A stretch of 64,000 nt of DNA from Candidatus Stackebrandtia excrementipullorum (GCA_019113825.1 DXGR01000148.1:20342-84341); one strand, 5' to 3'; shown: positions 1 to 8,282, numbered from the stretch's first letter. The notes: generated from the sequence alone by a model not told the origin. Program-made: numbers and translations.

Positions 1-2
1 TT

Positions 3-671
3 GAAGTCGTCGTCGGTGACGGCGCCCAGGTCACCGTGATCTCGGTCCAGGACTGGGACCGTGAATCGGTTCACCTGGGGCAGCATGAGGCCCTGGTGGG
101 GCGTGACGCCTCGTATCGACACATCGTCGTCACTCTCGGTGGTGATCTGGTGAGGTTGAACTCCAACGTTCGTTACGGTGGCACCGGAGCCGAGGCGGAC
201 TTGCTCGGGTTGTACTTCGCCGATGCCGGTCAGCACTTGGAGCACCGCCAGTTCGTCGATCACAACGCTCCTCATACGAAAAGCAACGTCGACTACAAGG
301 GCGCGCTGCAGGGGCAGGATGCCCGCACCGTCTGGGTGGGTGACGTGCTGATCCGCAAGGTCGCCGAGCAGATTGAGACCTACGAGATTAACCGGAACCT
401 GGTGTTGACCGATGGCGCTCAAGCCGACTCGGTACCCAACCTGGAGATCGAAACCGGGGAGATCGTTAGCGCCGGCCACGCCAGCGCAACCGGGCGTTTC
501 GACGACGAGCAGCTGTTCTACCTTCAATCGCGGGGCATTCCCGAAGACGAGGCACGTCGGTTGGTCGTGCGCGGATTCTTCGCCGACCTGTTGAGCCGCA
601 TCCACATTGATGCGATGCGTGAACGGCTGAGCAAGGCGATTGAGAAGCGCCTCGACAAGGCGGGGGTGTGA
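3..671 (+). CDS. sufD: SufD, Fe-S cluster assembly scaffold subunit (C-terminal part)
   Basis: The open frame enters from the left edge, so the N-terminus lies outside the window. About 222 residues are visible. They show the right-handed beta-helix/C-terminal helical pattern of the SufB/SufD family, with the typical stretches HNAPHTKSNVDYKGAL and GFFADLLSRI near the end. SufD works with SufB and the ATPase SufC as the SufBCD scaffold on which cytosolic Fe-S clusters are built. The gene is followed four bases later by a Rieske ferredoxin and then by sufC, sufS, sufU and a MIP18-like gene, a standard actinobacterial suf operon. sufB and the SufR regulator would be expected upstream of the window. 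Confidence 0.95.
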   Translation, partial: EVVVGDGAQVTVISVQDWDRESVHLGQHEALVGRDASYRHIVVTLGGDLVRLNSNVRYGGTGAEADLLGLYFADAGQHLEHRQFVDHNAPHTKSNVDYKGALQGQDARTVWVGDVLIRKVAEQIETYEINRNLVLTDGAQADSVPNLEIETGEIVSAGHASATGRFDDEQLFYLQSRGIPEDEARRLVVRGFFADLLSRIHIDAMRERLSKAIEKRLDKAGV

Positions 672-675
672 TTCG

Positions 676-1008
676 ATGACGACGTCGAGTGGCACCTTCC
701 ACCGCATCTGCGCGGTGAACGAACTGCCGGTGAGCGAGGCTGTCAGAGCCGAGATCGACGGCACCCCGATAGCGCTGGTGCGCACCGACGACGATGTTTT
801 CGCCATCTACGACGAGTGTTCGCACGCCGCCGTCGCGCTCTCGGAGGGAGACGTGGAGGACTGCACCCTGGAGTGCTGGCTTCACGGTTCACGCTTCGAT
901 TTGAAAACCGGTGAGCCCACCGGGTTGCCCGCGACGGTTCCGGTGAAGGTGTATCCGGTCGAGATCCGTGACGGCGACGTCTATCTAAGCCTCACGCCCA
1001 AGAACTAA
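676..1008 (+). CDS. Rieske-type [2Fe-2S] ferredoxin of the suf operon
   Basis: A 110-residue single-domain Rieske protein. The two cluster-binding motifs are visible: C-S-H near residue 49 and C-W-L-H-G near residue 68, giving the Cys-His/Cys-His ligand set of a Rieske [2Fe-2S] centre. The ATG at 676 is preferred; an earlier in-frame ATG at 640 lies inside sufD and would add unrelated residues. A small non-haem iron ferredoxin between sufD and sufC is common in actinobacterial suf operons, where it is thought to carry electrons for cluster assembly. The exact role here is inferred from position only. Confidence 0.93.
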   Translation: MTTSSGTFHRICAVNELPVSEAVRAEIDGTPIALVRTDDDVFAIYDECSHAAVALSEGDVEDCTLECWLHGSRFDLKTGEPTGLPATVPVKVYPVEIRDGDVYLSLTPKN

Positions 1009-1033
1009 CGATATTTCGGGAGAAAGTTTTCAC

Positions 1034-1813
1034 ATGAGCACGCTTTCCATTCGCGACCTTCAGGTGTCGGTGAACGTCGGCGAGGGTGAGGAAAAGCAGA
1101 TCCTTCACGGGGTCGATTTGACCATCAACTCTGGCGAGACCCATGCGATCATGGGCCCCAACGGCTCCGGTAAGTCCACGTTGGCCTATTCGGTGGCCGG
1201 TCACCCGAAATACACCGTCACCGGTGGTTCGGTGACTCTTGACGGTGAGAACGTCCTGGAAATGAGCGTCGACGAACGTGCGCGCGCCGGTCTGTTCCTG
1301 GCGATGCAGTACCCGGTGGAGGTACCGGGAGTATCGGTGTCGAACTTCCTGCGCACCGCGAAGACCGCCATCGACGGTGAGGCGCCGAAGCTTCGCACGT
1401 GGATGAAGGACCTCAAGTCGGCGATGTCCGGCCTCAACATGGATGCGGAGTTCGCGCAGCGCAGCGTGAACGAGGGGTTCTCCGGCGGTGAGAAAAAGCG
1501 CCACGAGATCATGCAGCTGGAGCTGCTGAAACCCAAGATGGCGATCCTCGACGAGACCGACTCCGGGCTCGACATCGACGCCCTGCGTATCGTCAGCGAA
1601 GGTGTCAACCAGGCTAAGACCGACACCAACGCGGGCGTTCTGTTGATTACGCACTACACGCGGATTCTGCGCTACATCAAGCCGGACTTCGTCCACGTGT
1701 TCGTCGGCGGTCGGATCGTTGAAGAGGGCGGTCCCGAACTGTCGGAGCGCCTGGAGGCCGAAGGGTACGAGCGGTACGCGGCCGGCGCCGGCGCCGCCAA
1801 GATCGGAGAGTGA
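1034..1813 (+). CDS. sufC: SufC, ATPase of the SufBCD complex
   Basis: A 259-residue ABC-class ATPase of standard SufC length. Walker A GPNGSGKS is at residues 41-48, the signature FSGGEKKR at 149-156, and Walker B with the SufC-typical ILDETDSGLD at about 171-180. SufC hydrolyses ATP in the cytosol to drive conformational change in SufBD. A Shine-Dalgarno-like GGGAGAAAG lies before the ATG. The gene ends in a GTGA overlap with sufS, so the two are probably translationally coupled. Confidence 0.97.
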   Translation: MSTLSIRDLQVSVNVGEGEEKQILHGVDLTINSGETHAIMGPNGSGKSTLAYSVAGHPKYTVTGGSVTLDGENVLEMSVDERARAGLFLAMQYPVEVPGVSVSNFLRTAKTAIDGEAPKLRTWMKDLKSAMSGLNMDAEFAQRSVNEGFSGGEKKRHEIMQLELLKPKMAILDETDSGLDIDALRIVSEGVNQAKTDTNAGVLLITHYTRILRYIKPDFVHVFVGGRIVEEGGPELSERLEAEGYERYAAGAGAAKIGE

Positions 1814-3111
1814 GCATGGTCCCGACCGTGCCGTCGCAACGTCCCGCGGACGTGCCGGATCTGGACGTTGCGGCGGTTCGTCGTGACTTCCCGATTCTTT
1901 CGCGGACGGTCGCGGGAAAACCGCTTGTGTACCTGGATTCGGGCAACACGTCCCAGAAGCCGCAGGCCGTGATCGACGCCATGGCAACGTTCGCCTCAAC
2001 TCACAACGCGAACATCGCCCGGTCCGTTCACACCCTCGGAACCGAGGCGACCGACGAGTTCGAGGGTGCACGCGCTAAGGTGGCGGCGTTTGTCAAGGCG
2101 CCGTCCACCGACGAGATCGTGTTCACGAAAAACTCCACCGAGGCCATCAACCTGGTGGCCTATTCGATGTTGGCTGCGACGCTCGAACCGGGCGCCGACC
2201 CACGGTTGACGCTGGGGCCCGGCGACGAAGTGGTCATCTCGGAGATGGAACACCACTCGAACATCGTGCCCTGGCAGTTGCTGTGCCAACGCACCGGTGC
2301 GAGTTTGAAATGGTTGGGCATCACCGATGAGGGACGGCTTGACCTCACCGATCTTGACGATGTCATCACCGAACGCACGAAGATCGTGTCCGTTGTGCAC
2401 ATGTCGAACATTCTCGGCACGATCAATGACGTGACACCTATCGTGGCCCGGGCCCGACAGGTGGGTGCTCTGGTCATGCTCGACGCGTCCCAGTCGGTGC
2501 CGCACCTGCCGTTCGACGTGACACAGCTGGACGCCGACTTCGTCGTCTTCACCGGCCACAAAATGTGCGGTCCGACCGGTATCGGTGTTCTGTGGGGAAG
2601 GTACGACCTGTTGTCGACCATGCCTCCCTTCCTCGCCGGTGGATCTATGATCGAATCGGTGTCGATGGCGAAGTCGACGTACGCTGCCCCGCCGGCTCGA
2701 TTCGAAGCCGGAACGCCGCCCATCACCGAAGCGGTCGGTTTGGGCGCTGCGGTCGACTACCTCTCGAACCTCGACATGCGTGCAGTGCAGTGGCACGAGA
2801 AGGAATTGGTCACGTACGCGTTGGACGCGTTGAGCAGTGTCCCCGATTTGACGGTGATCGGCCCCGCCAACGCGGTATCCCGGGGAGGAACGGTTTCGTT
2901 CGACCTTGCCGGTATCCACCCGCATGACGTGGGGCAGGTCCTCGACTCCGAGGGAGTTCAGGTCCGAGTCGGTCATCACTGCGCGAAGCCGGTTTGCGCC
3001 CGGTTTAAAGTGGCGGCCACGACACGGGCGTCGTTTTACGTCTATACGACTCGACAGGACGTCGATGCGCTTGTGGCAGGCTTGGAAAAGACGCGGAAGG
3101 TGTTCGGCTGA
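1810..3111 (+). CDS. sufS: SufS, cysteine desulfurase (class V aminotransferase fold)
   Basis: A 433-residue PLP enzyme that removes sulfur from L-cysteine for Fe-S cluster assembly. The PLP-binding lysine is in TGHKMCGPTG (about Lys251) and the persulfide-carrying cysteine in GHHCAKP (about Cys391). The QSVPHLPFDV stretch, with the cofactor-contacting Asp-Ala-Ser before it, is also typical of the group II SufS/CsdA type. The start is GTG 1810, overlapping the sufC stop by four bases, or ATG 1816 two codons later. It overlaps sufU by one base, consistent with the SufS-SufU partnership in which SufU accepts the persulfide. Confidence 0.96.
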   Translation: MSMVPTVPSQRPADVPDLDVAAVRRDFPILSRTVAGKPLVYLDSGNTSQKPQAVIDAMATFASTHNANIARSVHTLGTEATDEFEGARAKVAAFVKAPSTDEIVFTKNSTEAINLVAYSMLAATLEPGADPRLTLGPGDEVVISEMEHHSNIVPWQLLCQRTGASLKWLGITDEGRLDLTDLDDVITERTKIVSVVHMSNILGTINDVTPIVARARQVGALVMLDASQSVPHLPFDVTQLDADFVVFTGHKMCGPTGIGVLWGRYDLLSTMPPFLAGGSMIESVSMAKSTYAAPPARFEAGTPPITEAVGLGAAVDYLSNLDMRAVQWHEKELVTYALDALSSVPDLTVIGPANAVSRGGTVSFDLAGIHPHDVGQVLDSEGVQVRVGHHCAKPVCARFKVAATTRASFYVYTTRQDVDALVAGLEKTRKVFG

Positions 3112-3563
3112 TGCTCGATGAGCTGTACCAGGAGGTAATCCTGGATCACTACAGGTCTCCGCACGGGAAAGGCTTGCGGGAACCGTTCCAGGCCGAGGCG
3201 CACCACGTCAATCCGACCTGCGGTGACGAAATCACTCTGCGGGTACACATTGATGACGGTCGAGTCGCCGATGTCTCTTACGACAACATCGGATGCTCGA
3301 TTTCCCAGGCCTCGGCCAGCGTCATGTACGACCTGGTGCACGACAGGAAATTGGAGGAGGCTTTCGCCACACTCGAAGCCTTCTCCGAATTGATGGCCAG
3401 TCGAGGAGCCGTCGACCCCGACGAGGATGTGTTGGAGGACGCGGTGGCGTTCGCCGGCGTGTCGAAGTTCCCCGGCCGGGTGAAGTGCGCGTTGCTGTCG
3501 TGGATGGCGTTCAAAGACGCCGCGATACGCGCGAGTTCAGCTACGAGCGGAGATAACACATGA
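3111..3563 (+). CDS. sufU: SufU, zinc-dependent sulfurtransferase partner of SufS
   Basis: A 150-residue protein of the SufU/IscU fold. Three conserved cysteines are visible in NPTCGDE, NIGCSISQAS and RVKCALLSW. With the Asp in the first motif these are the zinc/sulfur ligands of Gram-positive SufU. The 18-20 residue insertion between the second and third motifs that separates SufU from IscU is present. SufU takes the persulfide from SufS. Start and stop overlap the neighbours (TGATG and ATGA junctions), so it sits in a tightly coupled operon. Confidence 0.95.
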   Translation: MLDELYQEVILDHYRSPHGKGLREPFQAEAHHVNPTCGDEITLRVHIDDGRVADVSYDNIGCSISQASASVMYDLVHDRKLEEAFATLEAFSELMASRGAVDPDEDVLEDAVAFAGVSKFPGRVKCALLSWMAFKDAAIRASSATSGDNT

Positions 3564-3940
3564 CCGACACCGAGACCACCGGTACCGAAGCGGCGAAGGA
3601 GACGACGCCGGTCGCGAAGGCGGCGTCCGACGACGTCCTGGAAGCCATGAAGGATGTGGTCGACCCGGAGCTGGGCATCAACGTCGTCGACCTGGGCTTG
3701 GTATACGGCGTTCACGTTGACGACGACAATGTTGCGACGGTGGATATGACGTTGACCTCGGCCGCATGCCCGCTGACCGACGTTATCGAAGACCAGACAC
3801 GGTCGGCGTTGACGAGCGGTCCGGGCGGCGGACTGTGCAGCGACATGCGCATCAACTGGGTATGGATTCCGCCGTGGGGCCCCGACAAGATCACCGACGA
3901 CGGCCGTGAGCAGTTGCGTGCCCTGGGTTTCAACGTTTAG
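3560..3940 (+). CDS. MIP18-family (DUF59) Fe-S assembly protein, SufT-like
   Basis: A 126-residue protein. After a low-complexity Thr/Glu/Ala-rich N-terminus of about 25 residues comes a DUF59 domain with the hallmarks VVDPELGINVVDLGLVY and the SAACPLTD cysteine motif, ending in a WIPPWGPDKI stretch. DUF59/MIP18 proteins act late in Fe-S cluster maturation; SufT is the bacterial example. Being the last gene of the suf operon fits that role. It starts within the sufU stop region (ATGA overlap). Confidence 0.93.
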   Translation: MTDTETTGTEAAKETTPVAKAASDDVLEAMKDVVDPELGINVVDLGLVYGVHVDDDNVATVDMTLTSAACPLTDVIEDQTRSALTSGPGGGLCSDMRINWVWIPPWGPDKITDDGREQLRALGFNV

Positions 3941-3945
3941 ATCTC

Positions 3946-4947
3946 GTGACCGTTAATCGCCCGGCCGCCGGAGGCGGCCGGGAAATACTGGTGACGCCGG
4001 AACGGATCGCCAAGTGGCTCGACGGATTCGAGCAACGGCACGGAGGCGCTGAACTGATCGCCACCGAGACCGGTGTCCGCGCCGAGGCCTCTAACGGCGC
4101 CGTCGCGGTGTGCGATCTCCCGTTGGGTGCATTTCTCCCGCATCAGGTTCCGCAACCGGACCCGACCGAAGGTTGGGGACGTCTGCTGGACTTCTTCGTC
4201 GAGGCGGCGAACCGTCCACGGACCGTGGGTGCGGTCATCGCGCGGCGTGGCGCGTTTGCCGTCGGTGTGTTCGACGGCCATCGCCTGCTTCGATCGAAGG
4301 TTGACACGACATACGTGCAGGGGCGTACCGCCGCAGGCGGATGGTCCCAGCAACGGTACGCCCGGAGAAGATCGAACCAGGCGAACAAGGCCGTCAAATC
4401 GGCCGCCGATGTGGTGCATCGCCTTCTGGCGGAGGCCCTGGACGAGCTGTATGCGGTTGTTACCGCCGGGGACCGCGACCTTGTGGCCGCGGTCCTTGAC
4501 GATCCGCGTCTGGCCGGAGTGAAGGAGCGGGTGCATCCTCCGCATTTCGGTGACGTGGCCGAGCCTCGACGCTCGACGTTGGAGAAGTTGCCCCAGTGGT
4601 TTCGCGTCGTGCGTATTCATCTGGTGCAGCCCGACGAGGACTTACCGAAAACGGCGCCCCTGGTCCCGCCGGAAGGCCCACACCGCTGTCCCCGCGGTGG
4701 CCGCAGTCCAGACTCCCAACGCGATCAGAGACGTCGGTTCGGGAGAAAAGTCGGTGGTTGCCGTCCACACCAGCTCCACCGCGCCGCGGGTGGGCAAAAA
4801 CGGTGCGACGTGTTCGAGAAACGAGGGCATTCGGTCGGGTCCGCCGAAGAACAGCCCTCCTCCAAACGCCATGGGGAAGAACAACAGCTGGGTTACCGCC
4901 AATGCAGCGCGGCTGGGCAGCGCGTAGCCGACGGTGAGTCCGAGTAG
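3946..4947 (+). CDS. acVLRF1-type (Vms1-like) peptidyl-tRNA release factor with unusual C-terminal tail
   Basis: The first about 230 residues match the actinobacterial Vms1-like release factor family. They include a GGWSQQRYARRRSNQ loop (about residues 132-146), whose glutamine corresponds to the catalytic Gln of eRF1/Vms1 domains. Such proteins are thought to cleave peptidyl-tRNA on stalled large ribosomal subunits. From about residue 233 onward the frame runs antisense through the 3' end of the convergent ABC permease gene (4642-4947). That part is Arg/Gln-rich and does not look like a domain, so a lost stop codon or a sequencing error is likely. The start could be GTG 3946 or GTG 3991. Function is inferred from family resemblance. 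Confidence 0.8.
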   Translation: MTVNRPAAGGGREILVTPERIAKWLDGFEQRHGGAELIATETGVRAEASNGAVAVCDLPLGAFLPHQVPQPDPTEGWGRLLDFFVEAANRPRTVGAVIARRGAFAVGVFDGHRLLRSKVDTTYVQGRTAAGGWSQQRYARRRSNQANKAVKSAADVVHRLLAEALDELYAVVTAGDRDLVAAVLDDPRLAGVKERVHPPHFGDVAEPRRSTLEKLPQWFRVVRIHLVQPDEDLPKTAPLVPPEGPHRCPRGGRSPDSQRDQRRRFGRKVGGCRPHQLHRAAGGQKRCDVFEKRGHSVGSAEEQPSSKRHGEEQQLGYRQCSAAGQRVADGESE

Positions 4948-5382
4948 GGAGAACGGGACCGCGGTCACCAGGAGGGCAACTGCCCCCAGGAGCAGACCGG
5001 GGACGGAGACCGTCGCCTCCGTCAACAGTGCGGCGATCAGGAGAACGGGTAGCAGCGCCAGCAACGTCATGACGCCCACATTGATGACGCGTCCGATGAA
5101 CCGAGGCGCCGCCCCCACGGGCAACGTGCGTGTGAACGGTTCCCACGGTTGGGCACGGTCTTCGGCGACGCTGATGCCGTACTGAAACAGGCAGGCCGAC
5201 ATGGTGGCGAACACCGTCATCGCGCCCGTGGCGTAGGTGGCGGCTGCAGAATGGGAACCGGCGAACGGCACCACGAAGAACAACATGCTCGCAGCCGGAA
5301 AGAACATGGTCCCTATGACCGCGATCGGTACACGGACGGTCTCAAGAAAATGGTATTTGGCGTGTGTCAAGGCCAGTGACAT
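4642..5382 (-). CDS. ABC-2 type transporter permease
   Basis: A 246-residue integral membrane protein with about six hydrophobic segments: around residues 20-40, 50-70, 105-125, 130-155, 160-180 and 215-235. This is the layout of ABC-2 permeases of drug/antibiotic exporters. A conserved GISVAEDRAQPWEPFTRTLP loop follows the second segment. The ATPase gene lies 11 bases upstream in the same operon, so the two should form one exporter. Its substrate cannot be read from the sequence. The last 306 bases overlap the antisense tail of the convergent release-factor ORF. Confidence 0.88.
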   Translation of the reverse strand: MSLALTHAKYHFLETVRVPIAVIGTMFFPAASMLFFVVPFAGSHSAAATYATGAMTVFATMSACLFQYGISVAEDRAQPWEPFTRTLPVGAAPRFIGRVINVGVMTLLALLPVLLIAALLTEATVSVPGLLLGAVALLVTAVPFSLLGLTVGYALPSRAALAVTQLLFFPMAFGGGLFFGGPDRMPSFLEHVAPFLPTRGAVELVWTATTDFSPEPTSLIALGVWTAATAGTAVWAFRRDQGRRFR

Positions 5383-5393
5383 TGATGGGCCCT

Positions 5394-6254
5394 TCAGGCG
5401 TTGGTGAGGGTGAGGAATGCGTCTTCGAGTGATGCCGGTTCAATCGCCAGCTCACGAAAGTCGGGACCTGCTGTCACGAGCTCGCGAATGACCTGGTCGG
5501 GGTCGGAGGTGTAGACGACGACCCGGTCTCGGTCACGTCGTGAATCGACCACGGACTCGGTCTTGATCTGTTCGCCGAGGTAGCTGACCTTGGTCAGTCC
5601 GACGCGTTTTTTGATCTCGTCGACGTGGCCGTCGGCAAGAAGACGGCCTTCGCCGATCACGACGACGCGTTGCGCGAGCGCCTCGACCTCCTCTAGATAA
5701 TGGCTGGTCAGGACGACGGTGCCACCCTCGGCGTGGAACGATGCGATCGCATCCCACAGGGACCGACGCGCTTCGACGTCCAGGCCGGTCGTGGGTTCAT
5801 CGAGGAAGACCAGTTTGGGGCGGCCCACAAAGGCCAAGGCCACCGCCAGTCGTCTTTTTTGTCCACCCGACAGTGCACCGGTTTGTTTACGTCTCATGCC
5901 GAGAAGTCCGAAGCGGTCCAGGAGATCGTCACGATCCGCCGGCTCGGGGAAGTGGGCGCGGACATAGTCGACGACTTCCCCCACACGCAATGTCTCCGGC
6001 AGCCCTGTTTCCTGGGGTGTCACACCGATATGACGACGCGCGGTGGGGCGTCGCGGGTCAAAGCCGAACAGCTCGACCGAACCGTCCGTGGGGAATCGCC
6101 CCCCGGTAAACAATTTGAGCAACGTGGATTTACCGGCTCCGTTGGGGCCCAACAGTCCTACGAGTTGGCCGCGTTCCACGTCGAGGTTCACGCGATCGAG
6201 TGCCAGCTGCTCCCCGTAGCGATGGGTCAGGTTGACGGCGCGTGCGACGGTCAT
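5394..6254 (-). CDS. ABC transporter ATP-binding protein (drug-export type)
   Basis: A 286-residue ABC ATPase. Walker A is GLLGPNGAGKST near residues 34-45, the signature LSGGQKRRLAV lies near 134-144, and Walker B LVFLDEPTTGLD near 154-165. The C-terminal extension after the H-loop is typical of CcmA/DrrA-like subunits that pair with ABC-2 permeases. Its ATG overlaps the stop of the upstream regulator gene by four bases, and the permease follows 11 bases downstream. The substrate is unknown. Confidence 0.92.
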   Translation of the reverse strand: MTVARAVNLTHRYGEQLALDRVNLDVERGQLVGLLGPNGAGKSTLLKLFTGGRFPTDGSVELFGFDPRRPTARRHIGVTPQETGLPETLRVGEVVDYVRAHFPEPADRDDLLDRFGLLGMRRKQTGALSGGQKRRLAVALAFVGRPKLVFLDEPTTGLDVEARRSLWDAIASFHAEGGTVVLTSHYLEEVEALAQRVVVIGEGRLLADGHVDEIKKRVGLTKVSYLGEQIKTESVVDSRRDRDRVVVYTSDPDQVIRELVTAGPDFRELAIEPASLEDAFLTLTNA

Positions 6255-6568
6255 AAGGAACCTCCGGAGGGGTCGATCAATGCGCGGATGGCGGTGGTGT
6301 ATTGCTCGAACGCCAGGCGTCCGCGGGTGGTCAAAGCGATATAGGTGACCGGTGTACGGCCTCGGTGCGTCTTGGTGACGTCGATATAGGCGGCGTCTTC
6401 AAGCTTGCGCAGGTGAACCGAGAGGTTTCCCGCGCTCATGTCGAGTAGATCTCGCAGACCCGGAAAGGCGATGCGGTCGGACTGGGACAGTGTGGCCAGG
6501 GTTGCCACGACACGTAGCCGGGCTTGGGCGTGAATGACCGGATCCAGTTCCGGAACCGGCTCGCTCAT
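6251..6568 (-). CDS. Small winged-helix transcriptional regulator of the ABC operon
   Basis: A 105-residue protein with a winged helix-turn-helix of the MarR/ArsR-like 'transcriptional regulator' class: ARLRVVATLATLSQ, then LRDLLDMSAGNLSVHLRKLEDA (recognition helix), then a wing RGRTPVTYIALTTRG. The frame stays open up to 6790, but the ATG at 6568 overlaps the stop of the membrane protein gene by four bases and begins at the domain edge, so it is chosen. It most likely controls its own operon (membrane protein, regulator, ATPase, permease). The ligand is unknown. Confidence 0.87.
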   Translation of the reverse strand: MSEPVPELDPVIHAQARLRVVATLATLSQSDRIAFPGLRDLLDMSAGNLSVHLRKLEDAAYIDVTKTHRGRTPVTYIALTTRGRLAFEQYTTAIRALIDPSGGSL

Positions 6569-7200
6569 GACCGGCCCCTGTCGTGCATATGGAGCACCAG
6601 ACCGCCCAGGAGCATGCCGCCACCACCGGCGGTGGCGGTCAGTAGCGCGTGCCAACCGGGTCCGGCGGTGATCCCGATGGCGTTGACGACGCTGATCCAC
6701 AGGCCGAGCCCGAACATGGACCGGTCGTTGAAAATGGCGGCCCCGGCCATGTACAACATTCCCGTGACCCCGACGGACAGACCCGCCCACAGCAGACCGA
6801 TCTGGTCTTCGGGAATGAAGTCCTTGAAGTAGATGCCGGTCGCGATCACGGTCAGGAAACCGAAGGTCCAGGTAAACCCGAACATCATTCCCTGAGTGCT
6901 ACTCGCCCCCTGGATGTGTCGGGTCGACCGGATTCCGATGAATGCGGTCCAGGAGATCGCGACCAGCATGAGGCTGAACAAGACGATCAGCGGTACCGCC
7001 TGCGGCATTGCCACATAGGGGGCGCCGTCCAGTCCGTAGTACAGGAAGAACAGGCCGAAACTGATGAGCCAGGTGACGCCCCAGGGGGTCCAGTACCACA
7101 GGTGGTGGCCACCGAGCTTTCGGTTGGCGTGGTGCTGCTGTCGGGTGATCAGTTGCAGTGATTCCTCGGGGGACAGCTCCCGTTCGGATGGTTCGCTCAT
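6565..7200 (-). CDS. Integral membrane protein of unknown function, first gene of the ABC operon
   Basis: A 211-residue protein with a charged N-terminus of about 40 residues (Glu/Gln/His-rich) and five to six hydrophobic segments: about residues 43-58, 68-90, 105-125, 133-155, 160-180 and 185-203. No catalytic motif is recognised. Position at the head of an operon with a small winged-helix regulator and an ABC-2 exporter suggests a sensing or accessory role, which is inference. The ATG at 7200 sits only six bases after the predicted -10 box, so the mRNA is probably leaderless. Confidence 0.8.
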   Translation of the reverse strand: MSEPSERELSPEESLQLITRQQHHANRKLGGHHLWYWTPWGVTWLISFGLFFLYYGLDGAPYVAMPQAVPLIVLFSLMLVAISWTAFIGIRSTRHIQGASSTQGMMFGFTWTFGFLTVIATGIYFKDFIPEDQIGLLWAGLSVGVTGMLYMAGAAIFNDRSMFGLGLWISVVNAIGITAGPGWHALLTATAGGGGMLLGGLVLHMHDRGRS

Positions 7201-7201
7201 G

Positions 7202-7238
7202 CAACAACACTATTGACGAAAGTAGTTGTTGTCAACAA
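7202..7238 (-). promoter_or_regulatory. Promoter with overlapping inverted repeats upstream of the ABC operon
   Basis: Read on the minus strand, a perfect -35 TTGACA (plus 7230-7235) is followed by a 17-base spacer and a -10 TAGTGT (plus 7207-7212). The ATG starts six bases after the -10. Two dyads cover it: CAACAAC (7202-7208) with GTTGTTG (7225-7231), and TTGTTG-T-CAACAA (7226-7238). They are a plausible operator for the regulator encoded by the second gene. Promoter and dyads are seen directly; regulator binding is inference. Confidence 0.75.
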
Positions 7239-7269
7239 GAGGTTTGAAATGCAAACGGCTCGGCCGTAG

Positions 7270-7304
7270 AAGAGGCGGTTCGCAACCGGAACGAACCGCC
7301 TCTT
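7270..7304 (-). terminator. Hairpin terminator after the M23 peptidase gene
   Basis: A perfect 13-bp inverted repeat, AAGAGGCGGTTCG (7270-7282) and CGAACCGCCTCTT (7292-7304), with a 9-base loop. It lies 19 bases beyond the stop of the minus-strand peptidase gene. There is no long U-tract, as is common for terminators in high-GC actinobacteria. Confidence 0.75.
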
Positions 7305-7322
7305 GGGAGGGAGGATTGAGGT

Positions 7323-8033
7323 CTAGATCTTGACGCCCTTGTCCTTCAGGAATTTCACGGGATCGGTGGGGGTCCCGTTCACGTAAACCTCGAAGTGCAG
7401 GTGAGGTCCCGTCACGTCCCCGGTCGAACCCGCAAGGCCGATGGTGTCCCCGGCCTTAACCTTGTCTCCGACGTCCACCAAGAGCTTCGAGTGGTGACCG
7501 TAAACGGTGACAACGCCGTTGGCGTGTTCGATGGTGATGCCCAGGCCGTAGCCGCCGTTGGAGCCGGCCTGCACCACAGTCCCGTCGGCGGCCGCATAGT
7601 TGTCGGCGCCTTCGGCGGCGGCGAAGTCGGTGCCGTAATGCATCTCGCCGCCTCGCCAGGCCCGCGGCCCGTACACGTCACTGATCGGTGCCGGTGACGG
7701 TATGACCCAGTCCGGAGGTGGCGCGGCTTCGGCGTCCTTGGGGTCGGGAGTCTCGGCCGGGTCGGCGTCCTTCTCAGGAGCCTCGCTCTCGGCCGGAACC
7801 TCTCGTTCCGCATCTCGGTCGGCTTGGGCCTGCTCCTCTCGTTCAGCCGACGCCACGGCGACCGTGTCGTCGGCGGGACTGTCCGCCGCGACGGCTGCCG
7901 ACAACCCACTGCCTATCAACGTGGCCGCGGCGATGGCCGCGAAAACCGTTCTAGAGAACGGCAGTTGGCGGTGTCGACCGAAGTACTTCGACGGTTTACG
8001 CAGTTCAGGGGTTTTTTCCGAGGGTGAATCCAT
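7323..8033 (-). CDS. Membrane-anchored M23 (LytM-type) metallopeptidase
   Basis: A 236-residue protein. A basic cytoplasmic N-terminus (about 28 residues) is followed by one hydrophobic helix or signal anchor (about 29-50), a charged Glu/Asp/Pro linker (about 50-105), and a C-terminal M23 domain. Zinc ligands are visible as H-Y-G-T-D-F (about residues 137-142) and H-L-H-F-E (about 211-215). LytM-type peptidases cleave peptidoglycan cross-links or activate other hydrolases, so it acts outside the membrane on the cell wall. It is monocistronic and ends at a hairpin terminator. The substrate bond is not deducible. Confidence 0.93.
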   Translation of the reverse strand: MDSPSEKTPELRKPSKYFGRHRQLPFSRTVFAAIAAATLIGSGLSAAVAADSPADDTVAVASAEREEQAQADRDAEREVPAESEAPEKDADPAETPDPKDAEAAPPPDWVIPSPAPISDVYGPRAWRGGEMHYGTDFAAAEGADNYAAADGTVVQAGSNGGYGLGITIEHANGVVTVYGHHSKLLVDVGDKVKAGDTIGLAGSTGDVTGPHLHFEVYVNGTPTDPVKFLKDKGVKI

Positions 8034-8237
8034 AACGAGGCGAACCTACAAGGAGCCGAACCGGACATTAGGGCCCTGAACTGCGAAAACATGCTGTTGT
8101 GAGTCGCTGTGCCACGGGATTGTGACTCCACCTCTTAGCCTCGGTTCCACCCTGTGGCGACCGAGGTCCTCCGGGGGGATGATCCGATGTGACAATTGAG
8201 GTGACCGATATCGAGTGGCTCTGCGCGACGGCCCGTG

Positions 8238-8245
8238 GTTAGACT
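8238..8245 (+). promoter_or_regulatory. Possible extended -10 promoter for the ABC-F transcript
   Basis: TGGTTAGACT contains a TAGACT hexamer (8240-8245) with an upstream TG, an extended -10 arrangement; no good -35 is seen. A start near 8252 would give a leader of about 270 bases holding the nested stem at 8283-8340 and the leader ORF at 8388. Sequence inspection only. Confidence 0.4.
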
Positions 8246-8282
8246 GGCGCCGTGCATCGCTGTGAAGGCTGAGCAGCCCTCG

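Noticed and set aside
992..2071. Long minus-strand ORF (359 codons) opposite sufC and sufS
   Set aside because: Antisense to two clearly recognised genes, Arg/His/Gly-rich shadow composition, no domain.
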